Source: Streptosporangiaceae bacterium (lineage in GTDB: Bacteria; Actinomycetota; Actinomycetes; Streptosporangiales; Streptosporangiaceae). Taken from it: a stretch of DNA of 54,562 nucleotides. The stretch spans positions 1 to 54,562 of the forward strand of contig JAFARZ010000165.1 in NCBI GenBank assembly GCA_019245115.1, read 5' to 3'. Below the pieces are notes generated by a model, which saw nothing but the letters and a program-made list of their open reading frames with translations, was not told where the DNA came from and ran no database searches. Positions 33,666 to 42,411 of the stretch are shown here, one piece after another. How positions within the stretch are numbered: the first letter of the stretch is position 1; each line of letters opens with the position of its first letter. Position numbers and translations under genes: made by a program.

Positions 33666-36094
33666 TGATCGGGCTCGCCGCGGCTACGGTGAGGCAACGG
33701 TGGGTAAGCCTTGCCGGGTCCTTCCTCGCGGTTGCTGGCGGGGTCGCCATCGTCGTGCCGATGCTGCTGGTGCTTGCGGCCGCGGGCGGCGCCCAGCCGC
33801 CAGGCCCGCAGCGGTTTGCCGCGGCCCCCGCCGTGGTGGTGCCCGGTGAGACTCTGTCGCTGCCCTCCGACGGCGATACGGTCACCCTGCCGGTCAGCAA
33901 CCCGCGGCCGCTGCAGCCCGCGCTGGTCTCGAGGCTCGCCGCGACCGGGCGGATAGTAGTGGACTGGACCCTCCCGGTCCAGGCGGGTAACGGGCCGACG
34001 GACCAGGTGGGGCACGGATGGTCATCGGCAGCGCTCGGCCGGTATCAGCTCGTCGCGGGACACGCGCCGGAATCGGGCCAGGTGGTCCTTAACAGCGGGA
34101 CCCCGGCGGTGCTCGGCCACCGGATATCGATCAGGACCCCGCTGGGCAGGCGGTTGTTTGTGGTGTCCGGGATCGTCCGGTCGCAGTGGTTCGAGGATGC
34201 GATGTTCTTCAGCGACGCGGACGCGGCGCGGATGGATCCGGTACCGGATGCGGTTGCGGCCTTCGGCCCGCTCGGCGCGGTGCAGCACGCTGCCGCCGGG
34301 CAGGCGACGGTACTGACAGGTTCGGCCCGCTCCCAGGCTGACCCGGATCCCAGCGACGGCGGCCACCTCATCGTCGGCACTGTCGCAACCGCCGGAATCA
34401 CCGTGGCCATCGTGAGTTTCGTCGCGGCCTGCGTCGTGTTCGGCACGTTCGCGTTCATCGCCGAGTTGCGCCACAGGGAACTGGCGCTGCTGCGGCTGGC
34501 GGGTATGACAGCCGGGCAGGTGCGGCGGCTCGTCGTGACCGAGGCAGCAGTGACCGGCGCCGCCGGCGCACTGATCGGCAGCGTGACGGGCGCGGCCGGC
34601 GGAAGTCTGGCCGGACAGACTCTTGTCCACGCCGGAATCGCTCCGGCGTGGTTCACCGTCGGCTGGTCCTTGTGGCCGCTGCTTGCCGGATTCGGCGCCG
34701 GGGTCTGCTGCGCGCTGGCGGGCTCGTCGTTGACTGCCTGGCAGGCGGGCCGTATCGGGCCCATCGCCGCGCTCGGCGAGGCGGCTGGAGGCGCGCGGGT
34801 GATGACCCGGTCGCGCTGGCTGGCTGGTCTGACGGTGCTGGCCTGCGCGCTGGCCTTGTCGGTCTACACGATCATGACTACACCGCTGCAGCTGACCAGC
34901 CTTCGCAAGACCATCGAGATACCACTGCTATTCGTCGCGGGGTTTGCGCTGCTGCTGCCGGTTCCGCTAGCAGCGGTGGCGCGAGCGCTGATCTCGCCGC
35001 TGCGACGGCGTGGCGCCAGCGTCGAGGTCGTTGTGGCCAACGTGGCGTACGCGGGACGGCGCACGGCGGCCACCGCGGGTGCGGTGGTGGTTGCCGCAGG
35101 CGTGGCGGCCGCCATCTTCGCCCTGCAGGGCAACGCGACTCAGGCGACGGCCTACCAGGCGGCCACGACCGACAAGGCGAGCTACTACATCACCGCGCCT
35201 GACGGTACGGTACCGCCGGCCGCTGTCACGGCACTGCACGCGGTGCCGGGGACGCAGGCCGTTCCCATAGAACAGGGGACCGTGAACATCGGCACCAGGG
35301 CGGGCGACTGGGTGGATGTGCTGAACGTCGAGCTGCTTCCGCCAGCCGCGGTGCCGTCTGCCGTAGACCCCGCTGTGCTATCGGGGACGCTGCGCGACTT
35401 CGGTGCGGGGGGCCTGATCGTTGATCAGCAGATCGCGGCGGCCGACGGGCTCAGCGTCGGAACACCGCTTGCGGCCTGGGGCCCGGATGGGAGCCGACGG
35501 GACGTGACCGTCACCGCCATCGTCCGCACCAGCCTGGCCGGCATCGACGGCTACGTCAGCAACACCACGTTCCCGGCCGTACCCGATAGCCGCGTGGACA
35601 TCGTCAGCCCAGCGGCAGCCGGAACGATCCGTGCCGCGCTGGCGGACCTGCCCGTGACCATACGGACTCCAGGACAGCAGGCGAACACTGCGGATCAGGC
35701 GAGCGTCCTGCTCGTGACCGGCCTTGCCCTGATCTACTCGGTGATCGCGGTCGCCAACGCGATGGCGATCGCTAGCTCCGGCCGGCGCTTCGAATTCCTC
35801 GCATTGCGACTGGCTGGTGCGACACGGTCCCAGGTTCTCCGACTCGCCGCCGCCGAGTCGGCGGTCAGCGCCGCCATCGGCACGGTCGCCGCGCTAGTGG
35901 CGGGCCTCGCCCTCATCGCGGTGCAGCGCATCGTACTGGCCGGCGCGGCGGGGAACTTCCCGCCGTACCTGCCGTGGCTGCCGGTCGGCGTGGTAGCCGC
36001 CGCCAGCGCCGCGATCGGGGTGCTCGCCTCAGTGAGTACCGCCGCGCGGGCAATGCGCGATCCCGCGGCTGCGCTGGCCGGCGCGCCAGAGTAA
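33662..36094 (+). CDS. FtsX/MacB-family ABC transporter permease
   Basis: The 810-aa membrane protein has an N-terminal transmembrane helix (about 18-42), an extracytoplasmic domain, a first FtsX-type helix set (about 235-365, including TVAIVSFVAACVVFGTFAFIAE), further helices near 390-445, a second extracytoplasmic domain (about 485-675) and a final FtsX set (about 680-800, GLALIYSVIAVANAMAIASS). The LRLAGMTAGQVRRL and LRLAGATRSQVLRL segments are the paired coupling motifs. It partners the overlapping ATPase and probably exports the cluster product. Its last 361 bp overlap, antisense, the open frame of the adenylating ligase. Confidence 0.92.
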   Translation: MMIGLAAATVRQRWVSLAGSFLAVAGGVAIVVPMLLVLAAAGGAQPPGPQRFAAAPAVVVPGETLSLPSDGDTVTLPVSNPRPLQPALVSRLAATGRIVVDWTLPVQAGNGPTDQVGHGWSSAALGRYQLVAGHAPESGQVVLNSGTPAVLGHRISIRTPLGRRLFVVSGIVRSQWFEDAMFFSDADAARMDPVPDAVAAFGPLGAVQHAAAGQATVLTGSARSQADPDPSDGGHLIVGTVATAGITVAIVSFVAACVVFGTFAFIAELRHRELALLRLAGMTAGQVRRLVVTEAAVTGAAGALIGSVTGAAGGSLAGQTLVHAGIAPAWFTVGWSLWPLLAGFGAGVCCALAGSSLTAWQAGRIGPIAALGEAAGGARVMTRSRWLAGLTVLACALALSVYTIMTTPLQLTSLRKTIEIPLLFVAGFALLLPVPLAAVARALISPLRRRGASVEVVVANVAYAGRRTAATAGAVVVAAGVAAAIFALQGNATQATAYQAATTDKASYYITAPDGTVPPAAVTALHAVPGTQAVPIEQGTVNIGTRAGDWVDVLNVELLPPAAVPSAVDPAVLSGTLRDFGAGGLIVDQQIAAADGLSVGTPLAAWGPDGSRRDVTVTAIVRTSLAGIDGYVSNTTFPAVPDSRVDIVSPAAAGTIRAALADLPVTIRTPGQQANTADQASVLLVTGLALIYSVIAVANAMAIASSGRRFEFLALRLAGATRSQVLRLAAAESAVSAAIGTVAALVAGLALIAVQRIVLAGAAGNFPPYLPWLPVGVVAAASAAIGVLASVSTAARAMRDPAAALAGAPE

Positions 36095-37680
36095 GCGAGC
36101 GCTCCGTAGCCCGGACCTGGCGTGGCGCTGAGCCGGACGACATGACCATCGGCGGGTAACGCGGGGTCTTCCTCCGGCTCCTGCGAGACCGTGAGCAAGG
36201 CCGACAACAATGCGGTCCTGTCGACCTTCCCGTTGCCGGTCAGCGGCATTTCCTGTATCACCAGGCAGCGATCCGGTACCTTGTACGGCTCGATCTGCAT
36301 GCGGAGCCTGGCGAGGACCTCGTCAGCGAGCATGGCGGTGACCACGAAGAGCACTGGCTGCGCACGCCCGGGGCCCGGCGGGACGAGCGCCGCCGCTTCC
36401 ACATCGGCGAGCCGCGCCGCCGCTGACTCGATCTCTGTCCCGCTGACCCGGAACCCTCGCGACTTGTAGATGTCGTCGCGCCTGCCGCTGAAGTACAGGT
36501 AACCGTCGGCGTCCAGCCAGCCGTAATCGCCGGTGTGCAGCTCGGGAAAGAGGCCGTCACGGCGAGGGAACCGCTTGCTGGTCAGCTCGGGCCTGCGCCA
36601 GTAGCCCGCCATCACGTGCGGTCCGCGGACCACGATCTCGCCTGGCTCACCGGGTGGAAGCGGCCGTTTCTCATCGTCAATCACCATGATCTCGGTCCCT
36701 GGAAGCGCACGGCCGCATGCTCCCGGACGGCGGAGATCCTCATCAGGCGGCATGATCGACACCCGCTTGCACTCCGTGAGCCCGAACATGAGCTGGACCC
36801 GCAACCCTGGAATATGGGAACGCAGCCTGGCCAGTGTCTGCTCCTGCATGGCCGCCCCGGTGTTGGTGAGAAGCCGCAGCGGCAGCGTCCCGCCGTAGCG
36901 GTCAAGCATCCGTGCCAGGTTGTCGGCCAGCGACGGCAGCGCGGGCAAGATGGTGGCACCTGACTGGCGCAGATTCCGCACCAGTGACGGACCGACGTCG
37001 GCGGCGGTAGCCAGCCACACGTGCGCTCCGGCCTGCGCGGCAAGGAACACCTGGTAGAGGCCGTAATCAAAGGACAGCGGCGGTGCCGCGAACACAACGT
37101 CCGCGGCGCAATAGCGCAGCTGGCTCTGGATCGCCTGGGCCGCGAACACCATCTGGCTATGCGTTGATACCACGGCCTTCGGCATCCCGGTGCTGCCTGA
37201 TGTATAGATGAAGCATGCGGGATCCACAGGCAACGGTCCTGTGCCCTCGTCCCCTGCGTCCGGCCTGGCCGCGCAGCGATCGATGCTCATCGCCGCGTCG
37301 CCAGTGGCGAGCGTGTCGATGTTCCGGTTCGCGGCCTGCTGCCGCCCGGCCTCATCGTCGGTGATGAGCAGCCGTGGTTGCGCGTCGTCAAGCACGTGCA
37401 CCAGACCCTGCCCGCGCACCTGCTCGTGCAGGATCACAAAGACCGCACCAAGACGTGAGCAGCCGTATATCAGCGGGACACTGACCGCCCGCGGTGGCGC
37501 AGCGAGGACGACGCGATCACCACGCCTGACGCCCTGGCGGCGCAACCATGCGGCAGCCTTCATGCTGGCGCAGGTGAGCTGCTCGTATGTCAGGCTGCGC
37601 CCGTCCAGGGTGATGGCCTGCTCGGCCGCGAAGCGGCTCGCCGCCTGGTCGAGCAGCTGATGCAACAGGGATACCTGCAT
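35734..37680 (-). CDS. Stand-alone adenylate-forming ligase (amino acid/acyl activating) with aberrant C-terminal extension
   Basis: From ATG 37680 (GAGGAGGG upstream) the first ~500 residues are an ANL-superfamily ligase: [14 protein letters not shown] (A3), FGLTE (A5), GDYGWLDADGYLYFSGRRDD (A7/A8) and the catalytic Lys485 in LTGNGKVDR (A10). It has no carrier or condensation domain, so it probably loads an amino or carboxylic acid onto the free ACP of this operon. The residues lining the pocket do not match an NRPS code I know. Residues about 530-648 lie antisense to the end of the permease gene, are Ala/Ser/Thr/Arg-rich and show no fold; a stop near 36180 would be expected, so the extension is probably a lost-stop artefact or lost stop codon. 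Confidence 0.85.
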   Translation of the reverse strand: MQVSLLHQLLDQAASRFAAEQAITLDGRSLTYEQLTCASMKAAAWLRRQGVRRGDRVVLAAPPRAVSVPLIYGCSRLGAVFVILHEQVRGQGLVHVLDDAQPRLLITDDEAGRQQAANRNIDTLATGDAAMSIDRCAARPDAGDEGTGPLPVDPACFIYTSGSTGMPKAVVSTHSQMVFAAQAIQSQLRYCAADVVFAAPPLSFDYGLYQVFLAAQAGAHVWLATAADVGPSLVRNLRQSGATILPALPSLADNLARMLDRYGGTLPLRLLTNTGAAMQEQTLARLRSHIPGLRVQLMFGLTECKRVSIMPPDEDLRRPGACGRALPGTEIMVIDDEKRPLPPGEPGEIVVRGPHVMAGYWRRPELTSKRFPRRDGLFPELHTGDYGWLDADGYLYFSGRRDDIYKSRGFRVSGTEIESAAARLADVEAAALVPPGPGRAQPVLFVVTAMLADEVLARLRMQIEPYKVPDRCLVIQEMPLTGNGKVDRTALLSALLTVSQEPEEDPALPADGHVVRLSATPGPGYGALAYSGAPASAAAGSRIARAAVLTEASTPIAALAAATTPTGSHGRYGGKFPAAPASTMRCTAMRARPATSAATVPMAALTADSAAASRRTWDRVAPASRNARNSKRRPELAIAIALATAITE

Positions 37681-37707
37681 GATGACCCTCCTCGACCGGC
37701 GGATGGC

Positions 37708-38592
37708 TCAGCGGACCACTGGCGGCGGATCAAACACAGCCAGGGACAGCAGCCGCAGCGCCGGCTCATAGTCGACGGCGAGCACTCTCCCACGCGGACG
37801 GAGATTCGGCCGGCCTTCGCGGTGCTGGCCGACACCGGTCAGTTCGTCGGCGACCACGCTCCAGAGGGCGGTGCAGTGCTGGTCGCCAGGGACTCGCCGA
37901 GCCTGGGCATTGGTCCAGGCCGGCACGACTCCCGGCCCGACGGCCTGGCCCGTCACCACGATGAGCGGGACAACGCTGCCGAACTCGGCGACCGCGTCCG
38001 CGACGACCGCGCCGACCTGGCTGGGTGCGGTGGCCGGCAGCTGCCTGACAGCGAGCAGCGGCACCGTGCCGTCGGTGGTCAGCAGCAGGCCGACGGCGTG
38101 ATCGGCGGCAGTGTCAAGGTGGCCGAGCGCCGGGTCGGCATAGGCCAGTGTCGCCTGGTCCGCGGCGATAACCGCGGTCGCGCGGCAAGCGCCGTTCCGG
38201 GCCCAGTCCTGCGCGATCCGCAGCGCGGTGAACGGCGCTACCCGTCCTTGATCGGAGATGGCGAAGACCAACGGGTCTCCGCCCAGCCGGTGCTGCAGGT
38301 ACCCAGCGATGGAGATGCTGGGGTCGCTGTCAGGCGTCGCGTGGGCGATGACGATCAAGCCGGGGTCCCCTTGATCGCGCAGCAGCTCGATCATGTCGGC
38401 GCTCATCTGGGAGAAGCTGTTGCGGTTGCCGGGTAGCGGCCGGTCCGGATCGACGGTCACCTGATACGGCGCGCAGCGTTCCGAGAACAGCTCGCCCGCC
38501 TCGGCCAGCTCCGGGTGCAGCTGGTTTATCCCGAACGCCTGATGCCGGATGGCGGTCAGCCTGAGCGGAGCGGCACGATCCGAAGTCCACAC
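37708..38592 (-). CDS. KAS III-like protein lacking catalytic residues (candidate partner subunit)
   Basis: I place the start at GTG 38592 because AGGAGGG lies seven bases upstream; ATG 38610 is possible. The 294-aa protein has the thiolase-fold layout of a beta-ketoacyl synthase (MSADMIELLRDQGDPGLIVIAHATPDSDPS, then PLVFAISDQGRVAPFTALRIA). The usual active-site Cys position reads SDQG, and where PHQAN is expected (IVVTGQAVGPG) there is no His, so it cannot catalyse Claisen condensation itself. It directly follows an active-looking KAS III, a layout like the PqsB/PqsC heterodimer or chain-length-factor pairs. The pairing is inference. Confidence 0.7.
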   Translation of the reverse strand: MWTSDRAAPLRLTAIRHQAFGINQLHPELAEAGELFSERCAPYQVTVDPDRPLPGNRNSFSQMSADMIELLRDQGDPGLIVIAHATPDSDPSISIAGYLQHRLGGDPLVFAISDQGRVAPFTALRIAQDWARNGACRATAVIAADQATLAYADPALGHLDTAADHAVGLLLTTDGTVPLLAVRQLPATAPSQVGAVVADAVAEFGSVVPLIVVTGQAVGPGVVPAWTNAQARRVPGDQHCTALWSVVADELTGVGQHREGRPNLRPRGRVLAVDYEPALRLLSLAVFDPPPVVR

Positions 38593-38619
38593 CGCGGTCC
38601 CTCCTGTCATGTCGGCGGT

Positions 38620-39579
38620 TCAGTGCCTGAAGACCAGCGCAGAGAACGTCGCGCCGAGACCCACGCTCGCCATGAGGTAGTGGTCGCCCGGCCGCAGCAG
38701 GCCCAGCTCGCAGGCGCGGGCATAGTTGATGAACGGGTCGGCGCAGAAGCAATGACCGGTCACAGGCACGTAGTCGAGGAAGATCCGCTCCACGGGGAGA
38801 TCCATCAGCCGGCAAACCCGCGTCCAGGAGATCCGGTTAACGTTGTGCGGAAGAACCAGCCGCAGGTCAGCGAGCCCGATCCCGGCCTGCTCCACGGCGG
38901 AGCGGATCAGCTCGGCAAGCGCCTGCGGGTATTCATGCTCGAACCGGGTGGCCAGCTCCCCGGACCGTGTGGTCACCACATGGTAATCGCCGTATGTCCG
39001 AGAGACGTAGGCCAGTAGCCTATCCCGCTCCGTGCCCCGGCCGACCAGGCACGCCGCGGCCGCCTCACCCATCACCATTGCCGGCGGCATGTACTTCGCG
39101 ACGTGGGGGTACGTTTTCTCACCGGTCAGCACGAGGGCCAGCGAGTCCTGGTCGCGCTCCGCGGCCAGCATGCGGCCGGCCAGCACGACTGCCAGCAGGC
39201 CAGAAGCACAGGCATGCTGGCTCAGCGTAAACGACGTGGCGTGCTCAAGGCCGAGATCCAGGGCCGCCTGCCGGACGGGGTTGGCGGAGTACGGACCGGC
39301 CGGCTCGATGGTGCGCGCGTGTATGACATACCGAACGCGGTGTTCGCTGCCGCGCAGCGCGGCTAGCCGGCCTGCGGCCGCGACCAGCAGGTCCATCTGC
39401 CTCGCCGCGGGGTCCCAGCGCACGCGGTCCAGCCCGAAAAAACGCCGGTACTTGCGGATCTCGCCATCGGTCAGGCCGAGCACCTCGCCCGCCTTCTCCA
39501 GGCCGAGGCTGGTCTCCGGCAGGTACGCGGCTACCGCGGCGAGCGAGGTGGGACCCGGCTGTCCGGCAGGCCCCGTCAT
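38620..39579 (-). CDS. Atypical KAS III-family ketosynthase/acyltransferase
   Basis: The 319-aa protein is a KAS III homologue with active Cys124 (LSQHACASGLLAV) and His245 (LPHNVNRISW). The third catalytic position, normally Asn in a GNT motif, is His276 in VTGHCFCADPF. This recalls PqsC- or CerJ-type enzymes that use Cys-His chemistry on unusual acyl partners. The start ATG overlaps the upstream stop (ATGA), and the degenerate KAS-like gene follows 27 bp downstream. It likely condenses or transfers the ACP-bound unit made by the operon. Confidence 0.85.
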   Translation of the reverse strand: MTGPAGQPGPTSLAAVAAYLPETSLGLEKAGEVLGLTDGEIRKYRRFFGLDRVRWDPAARQMDLLVAAAGRLAALRGSEHRVRYVIHARTIEPAGPYSANPVRQAALDLGLEHATSFTLSQHACASGLLAVVLAGRMLAAERDQDSLALVLTGEKTYPHVAKYMPPAMVMGEAAAACLVGRGTERDRLLAYVSRTYGDYHVVTTRSGELATRFEHEYPQALAELIRSAVEQAGIGLADLRLVLPHNVNRISWTRVCRLMDLPVERIFLDYVPVTGHCFCADPFINYARACELGLLRPGDHYLMASVGLGATFSALVFRH

Positions 39580-41309
39580 CCGCTCCTCCGCGCAGCGCCC
39601 GCCGTCACACGGAGCGTGCCTCTGCCGGGCCGGGTTCCCCTGGATGCGAGCAGCGGATCCCAGCCAGGTGGCCGTGGTGCCAGCAGCGCCGGGTCGCCGA
39701 GGACCTTACCCGCGTACATCTCCGCCAGGATGGACTCGCCCAGGACCGCTTCGGCGCAGTGGACACCGCCTATGATGACCCCTCGGATGCCCATCCCTGA
39801 CCTAGTACTGGCCCCGGCAAGGAACAGCCCGGGTAGCGGTGTCTGGTGATCCGGGCGCAGCGGCCCGAACTGACGCGGCGTTGAGGCCAGCCCGTAGGCG
39901 GTGCCCCCGGTGGAGCAGGCAAACCGGACCTGGGTTTCCGGCATGGCCACCTCGCTGTGCAGTATGTGATCGCGAAGCGGCCCGAGAGCGCGTTCGGCCA
40001 CGGCCAGCAGGGCAGCGCCCGCCTGCCGCTTGCGTGAGTCATAGCAGGGATCAGCGCGATACCCGTAGCCCCGGGCGTCCTCGTCAACGGCCCAGGCCCC
40101 GGTGACCGGGCACAGGGTCATCACCTCTACGGTGTGATGGGCCGTCAGCAAACGCCCGCGGCCGGCCCCGCGCGCGCGGGTCGGCCGCGGGCGCGGGTCC
40201 TTGGCCGAGCCCGAGCTGATGAACGCGAACCGGGGCGCATCGAGCATGCCGGCCATCAGCTCGTGGAATAGGGCATCGACATCCTCGCTCTCGTACCACC
40301 AGAGATTCGCCGCGGGCGGGGAGGGCGCCGCCTCGTCGATCGCCAGGTAAAGGGTGACCAACGGGAATGCCATGACCGACCGCTGCGCCCGGGCGGCCAC
40401 CGCAGCAGGCAACTGCTCGCTGCCAAGCAGTTCGAGCACAGTTCGCCGGTAGTCGGCATTGGAGATGACCACGGGCGCACGGAGCACGGTGCTATCGGCC
40501 AGCCGGATCCCGGCGACCCGGCCGCGCTCGGTCAGGATCTCGGTGACCAGGCTGCGGGTGCGCAACTCGCCGCCATGCGCTTGCAGCGCCTCGACGAGCG
40601 TGGCGGCCAGCATCTGCCCCCCGCCCTCCGGGTAGTAGGCGCCTTCCAGGTAGTCGCCGAGCATGCCGACATAGCTGAGCACCGAGACCTGATCGGGGGC
40701 GACACCGAGATTGCCGATCTGGGCGGCGAGCACGGTCCGGGCGCGGGCCGAGAGCCCGCACTTGCGCATCAGGGCGCCCAGCGTCACGGTGGCCGTCCGC
40801 AGCCCGGTGCCGGAGCCGTCGGCGGCGGACAGCTGACCGCCGGGGGACGCGCCTTGCGCCTGGCTGGCCGTGGCGTAGATGGCGGCGCACCTGTCGACGT
40901 ATGTTCGCACCGCCTCGGCCTCGGCGGGCAACGCCTGGGCCATCCGCTCCCGGTAGGCGCGCCAGCCGCGCGGCACGCGGACGTCGACGCTCGGCAGCAC
41001 GATCCGGTCGAAGCCGTCCGGGTCGATCTCGCGGAACGTGATCCGCCCTTCCAGGCCCAGACCCCGGTAGATGGCAGGAAGGGCTCCTGATGGCCCGCAG
41101 TCGCCGATGTAGTGGGTGCCGACATCAAACTCGTACGCACCCAGGCGGCGGAACACCTGGCTGTTTCCGCCGGCCACGGTGTGCTGCTCCAGGACGAGGA
41201 CGCGAAGGGCCCGTATGGCGAGGCAGGCAGCAACCGTGAGCCCGCCCAGGCCCGCCCCCACAACGATCGCGTCCCAGCCCTGGCCCGCTGATGATGTCCT
41301 GTCAGCCAT
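39576..41309 (-). CDS. FAD-dependent oxidoreductase, RetSat/CrtI-like
   Basis: The 577-aa protein has an N-terminal FAD-binding motif (VVGAGLGGLTVAACLAI, then VLEQHTVAGGN), the retinol-saturase-like YEFDVGTHYIGD, and a C-terminal FAD closure (PGLFLAGASTRSGMGIRGVI). Relatives desaturate or saturate polyenes (phytoene desaturases, retinol 13,14-reductase). No carotenoid genes are nearby, so it more likely changes double bonds in the carrier-bound unit of this operon. It overlaps both neighbours (8 and 4 bases). Confidence 0.85.
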   Translation of the reverse strand: MADRTSSAGQGWDAIVVGAGLGGLTVAACLAIRALRVLVLEQHTVAGGNSQVFRRLGAYEFDVGTHYIGDCGPSGALPAIYRGLGLEGRITFREIDPDGFDRIVLPSVDVRVPRGWRAYRERMAQALPAEAEAVRTYVDRCAAIYATASQAQGASPGGQLSAADGSGTGLRTATVTLGALMRKCGLSARARTVLAAQIGNLGVAPDQVSVLSYVGMLGDYLEGAYYPEGGGQMLAATLVEALQAHGGELRTRSLVTEILTERGRVAGIRLADSTVLRAPVVISNADYRRTVLELLGSEQLPAAVAARAQRSVMAFPLVTLYLAIDEAAPSPPAANLWWYESEDVDALFHELMAGMLDAPRFAFISSGSAKDPRPRPTRARGAGRGRLLTAHHTVEVMTLCPVTGAWAVDEDARGYGYRADPCYDSRKRQAGAALLAVAERALGPLRDHILHSEVAMPETQVRFACSTGGTAYGLASTPRQFGPLRPDHQTPLPGLFLAGASTRSGMGIRGVIIGGVHCAEAVLGESILAEMYAGKVLGDPALLAPRPPGWDPLLASRGTRPGRGTLRVTAGAARRSG

Positions 41310-42411
41310 AGGTCTCCTGGCCTTTCAAGTATCCCTGGGCAACGTTCAGCCTCTGGATGGTGCTGGTGCCCTCCATGAACTCGAACGCCGCGCAGTCGCG
41401 CCACCACTTCTCAAGCAGCGGATGCTCGAGCAGCGCCCCCCTGCCAAGCAGCGCGGGCAGCCGGCCGCACACCTCGACCGCCAGTGAGACGGCCTCCAGC
41501 TTCGCGATCGAGGCGAGGTAGCCGCGCCGCGGGCCGGCGTCGATATCGACGGCGGCCCGGTAGATAAGCCGGCGCACCGTTTCGATCCTGATCCCCGTGG
41601 CGTCCAGGATCGCGGCATCGTCCGCACCTGGCCGGGTCCGCTCGGCACGTACGTAGTCGTACACCGCCAGGGCCGTTCCCGCCGCCATCGCGGCTACCTG
41701 GACCCGGACCCGGTTGAACGCCTGGATCGCGCCCCACATGCCACGGCGAACCGGAGGGAGGTGCGCGCCGAGTAGCGCGCTGGCGGGCACCTGGACACCG
41801 TCGAAGCTGAGATGGCTTATCCGGGCGCCGCGCAGGCCGATCATGTCCAGCGGTTCAGCGCGCAGGTTCGCCGCCGGCACTTCGATCAGCGCTGCACGCA
41901 GGGACAGCGGCCCAGGTCCCGTCCTGGCGAAGACCACCCCGGCGGAAGCACGCGAGCCGTTGCCGATGTAACGCTTGGCGCCGTGCAGCAGATATCCGCC
42001 GCATCCGTCCGGCCGCAGCTCGGTGCGCATACGCGCGACGTCACTGCCGGCATGCGGCTCGGTGACCGCGAAGAACGCCCAGCTGGAACCGTTGGCGACC
42101 GCGGCCGCCAGCTGTTCCTGCTGGGCGGCAGTCCCCAGTACGGCGACGATGACACCGGCCAGGGCAGGCCCCGGGCAGGCCAGGACAAGTCCTGCGTCCC
42201 CGCGCGCCAACTCGATAAGGGCGACGGTGGTCTCCAGGCAGCGCATGCCCGGCTGGGCCACCTTCTGGATCGCCTGCAAGCCAGGAGACCCGACGTGGGG
42301 TTCCATCCGGTCCGGCTCGGCGTCGACGGCAAGCGCCCTGCTGCGCAGGTCCGCCGCGTTCTCTCGGGCGATGGCCTGAGTTGCCAGCAGATCGCCGTCC
42401 AGCTCCATCAC
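41302..42411 (-). CDS. Acyl-CoA dehydrogenase family protein (catalytic)
   Basis: The 369-aa protein follows the acyl-CoA dehydrogenase plan: helical N-terminus, flavin-binding strand AFFAVTEPHAGSDVARM, KRYIGNGSRAS, a beta domain (IGLRGARISHLSFDGVQVP), and a C-terminal bundle with CAAFEFMEGTSTIQRL, whose Glu is positioned as catalytic base. In this setting, with a free ACP, it probably oxidises an acyl- or aminoacyl-ACP rather than a CoA ester, as known for prolyl-carrier dehydrogenases. The start (ATGATGG, GAGGAG upstream) overlaps the previous stop. Confidence 0.88.
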   Translation of the reverse strand: MMELDGDLLATQAIARENAADLRSRALAVDAEPDRMEPHVGSPGLQAIQKVAQPGMRCLETTVALIELARGDAGLVLACPGPALAGVIVAVLGTAAQQEQLAAAVANGSSWAFFAVTEPHAGSDVARMRTELRPDGCGGYLLHGAKRYIGNGSRASAGVVFARTGPGPLSLRAALIEVPAANLRAEPLDMIGLRGARISHLSFDGVQVPASALLGAHLPPVRRGMWGAIQAFNRVRVQVAAMAAGTALAVYDYVRAERTRPGADDAAILDATGIRIETVRRLIYRAAVDIDAGPRRGYLASIAKLEAVSLAVEVCGRLPALLGRGALLEHPLLEKWWRDCAAFEFMEGTSTIQRLNVAQGYLKGQETYG

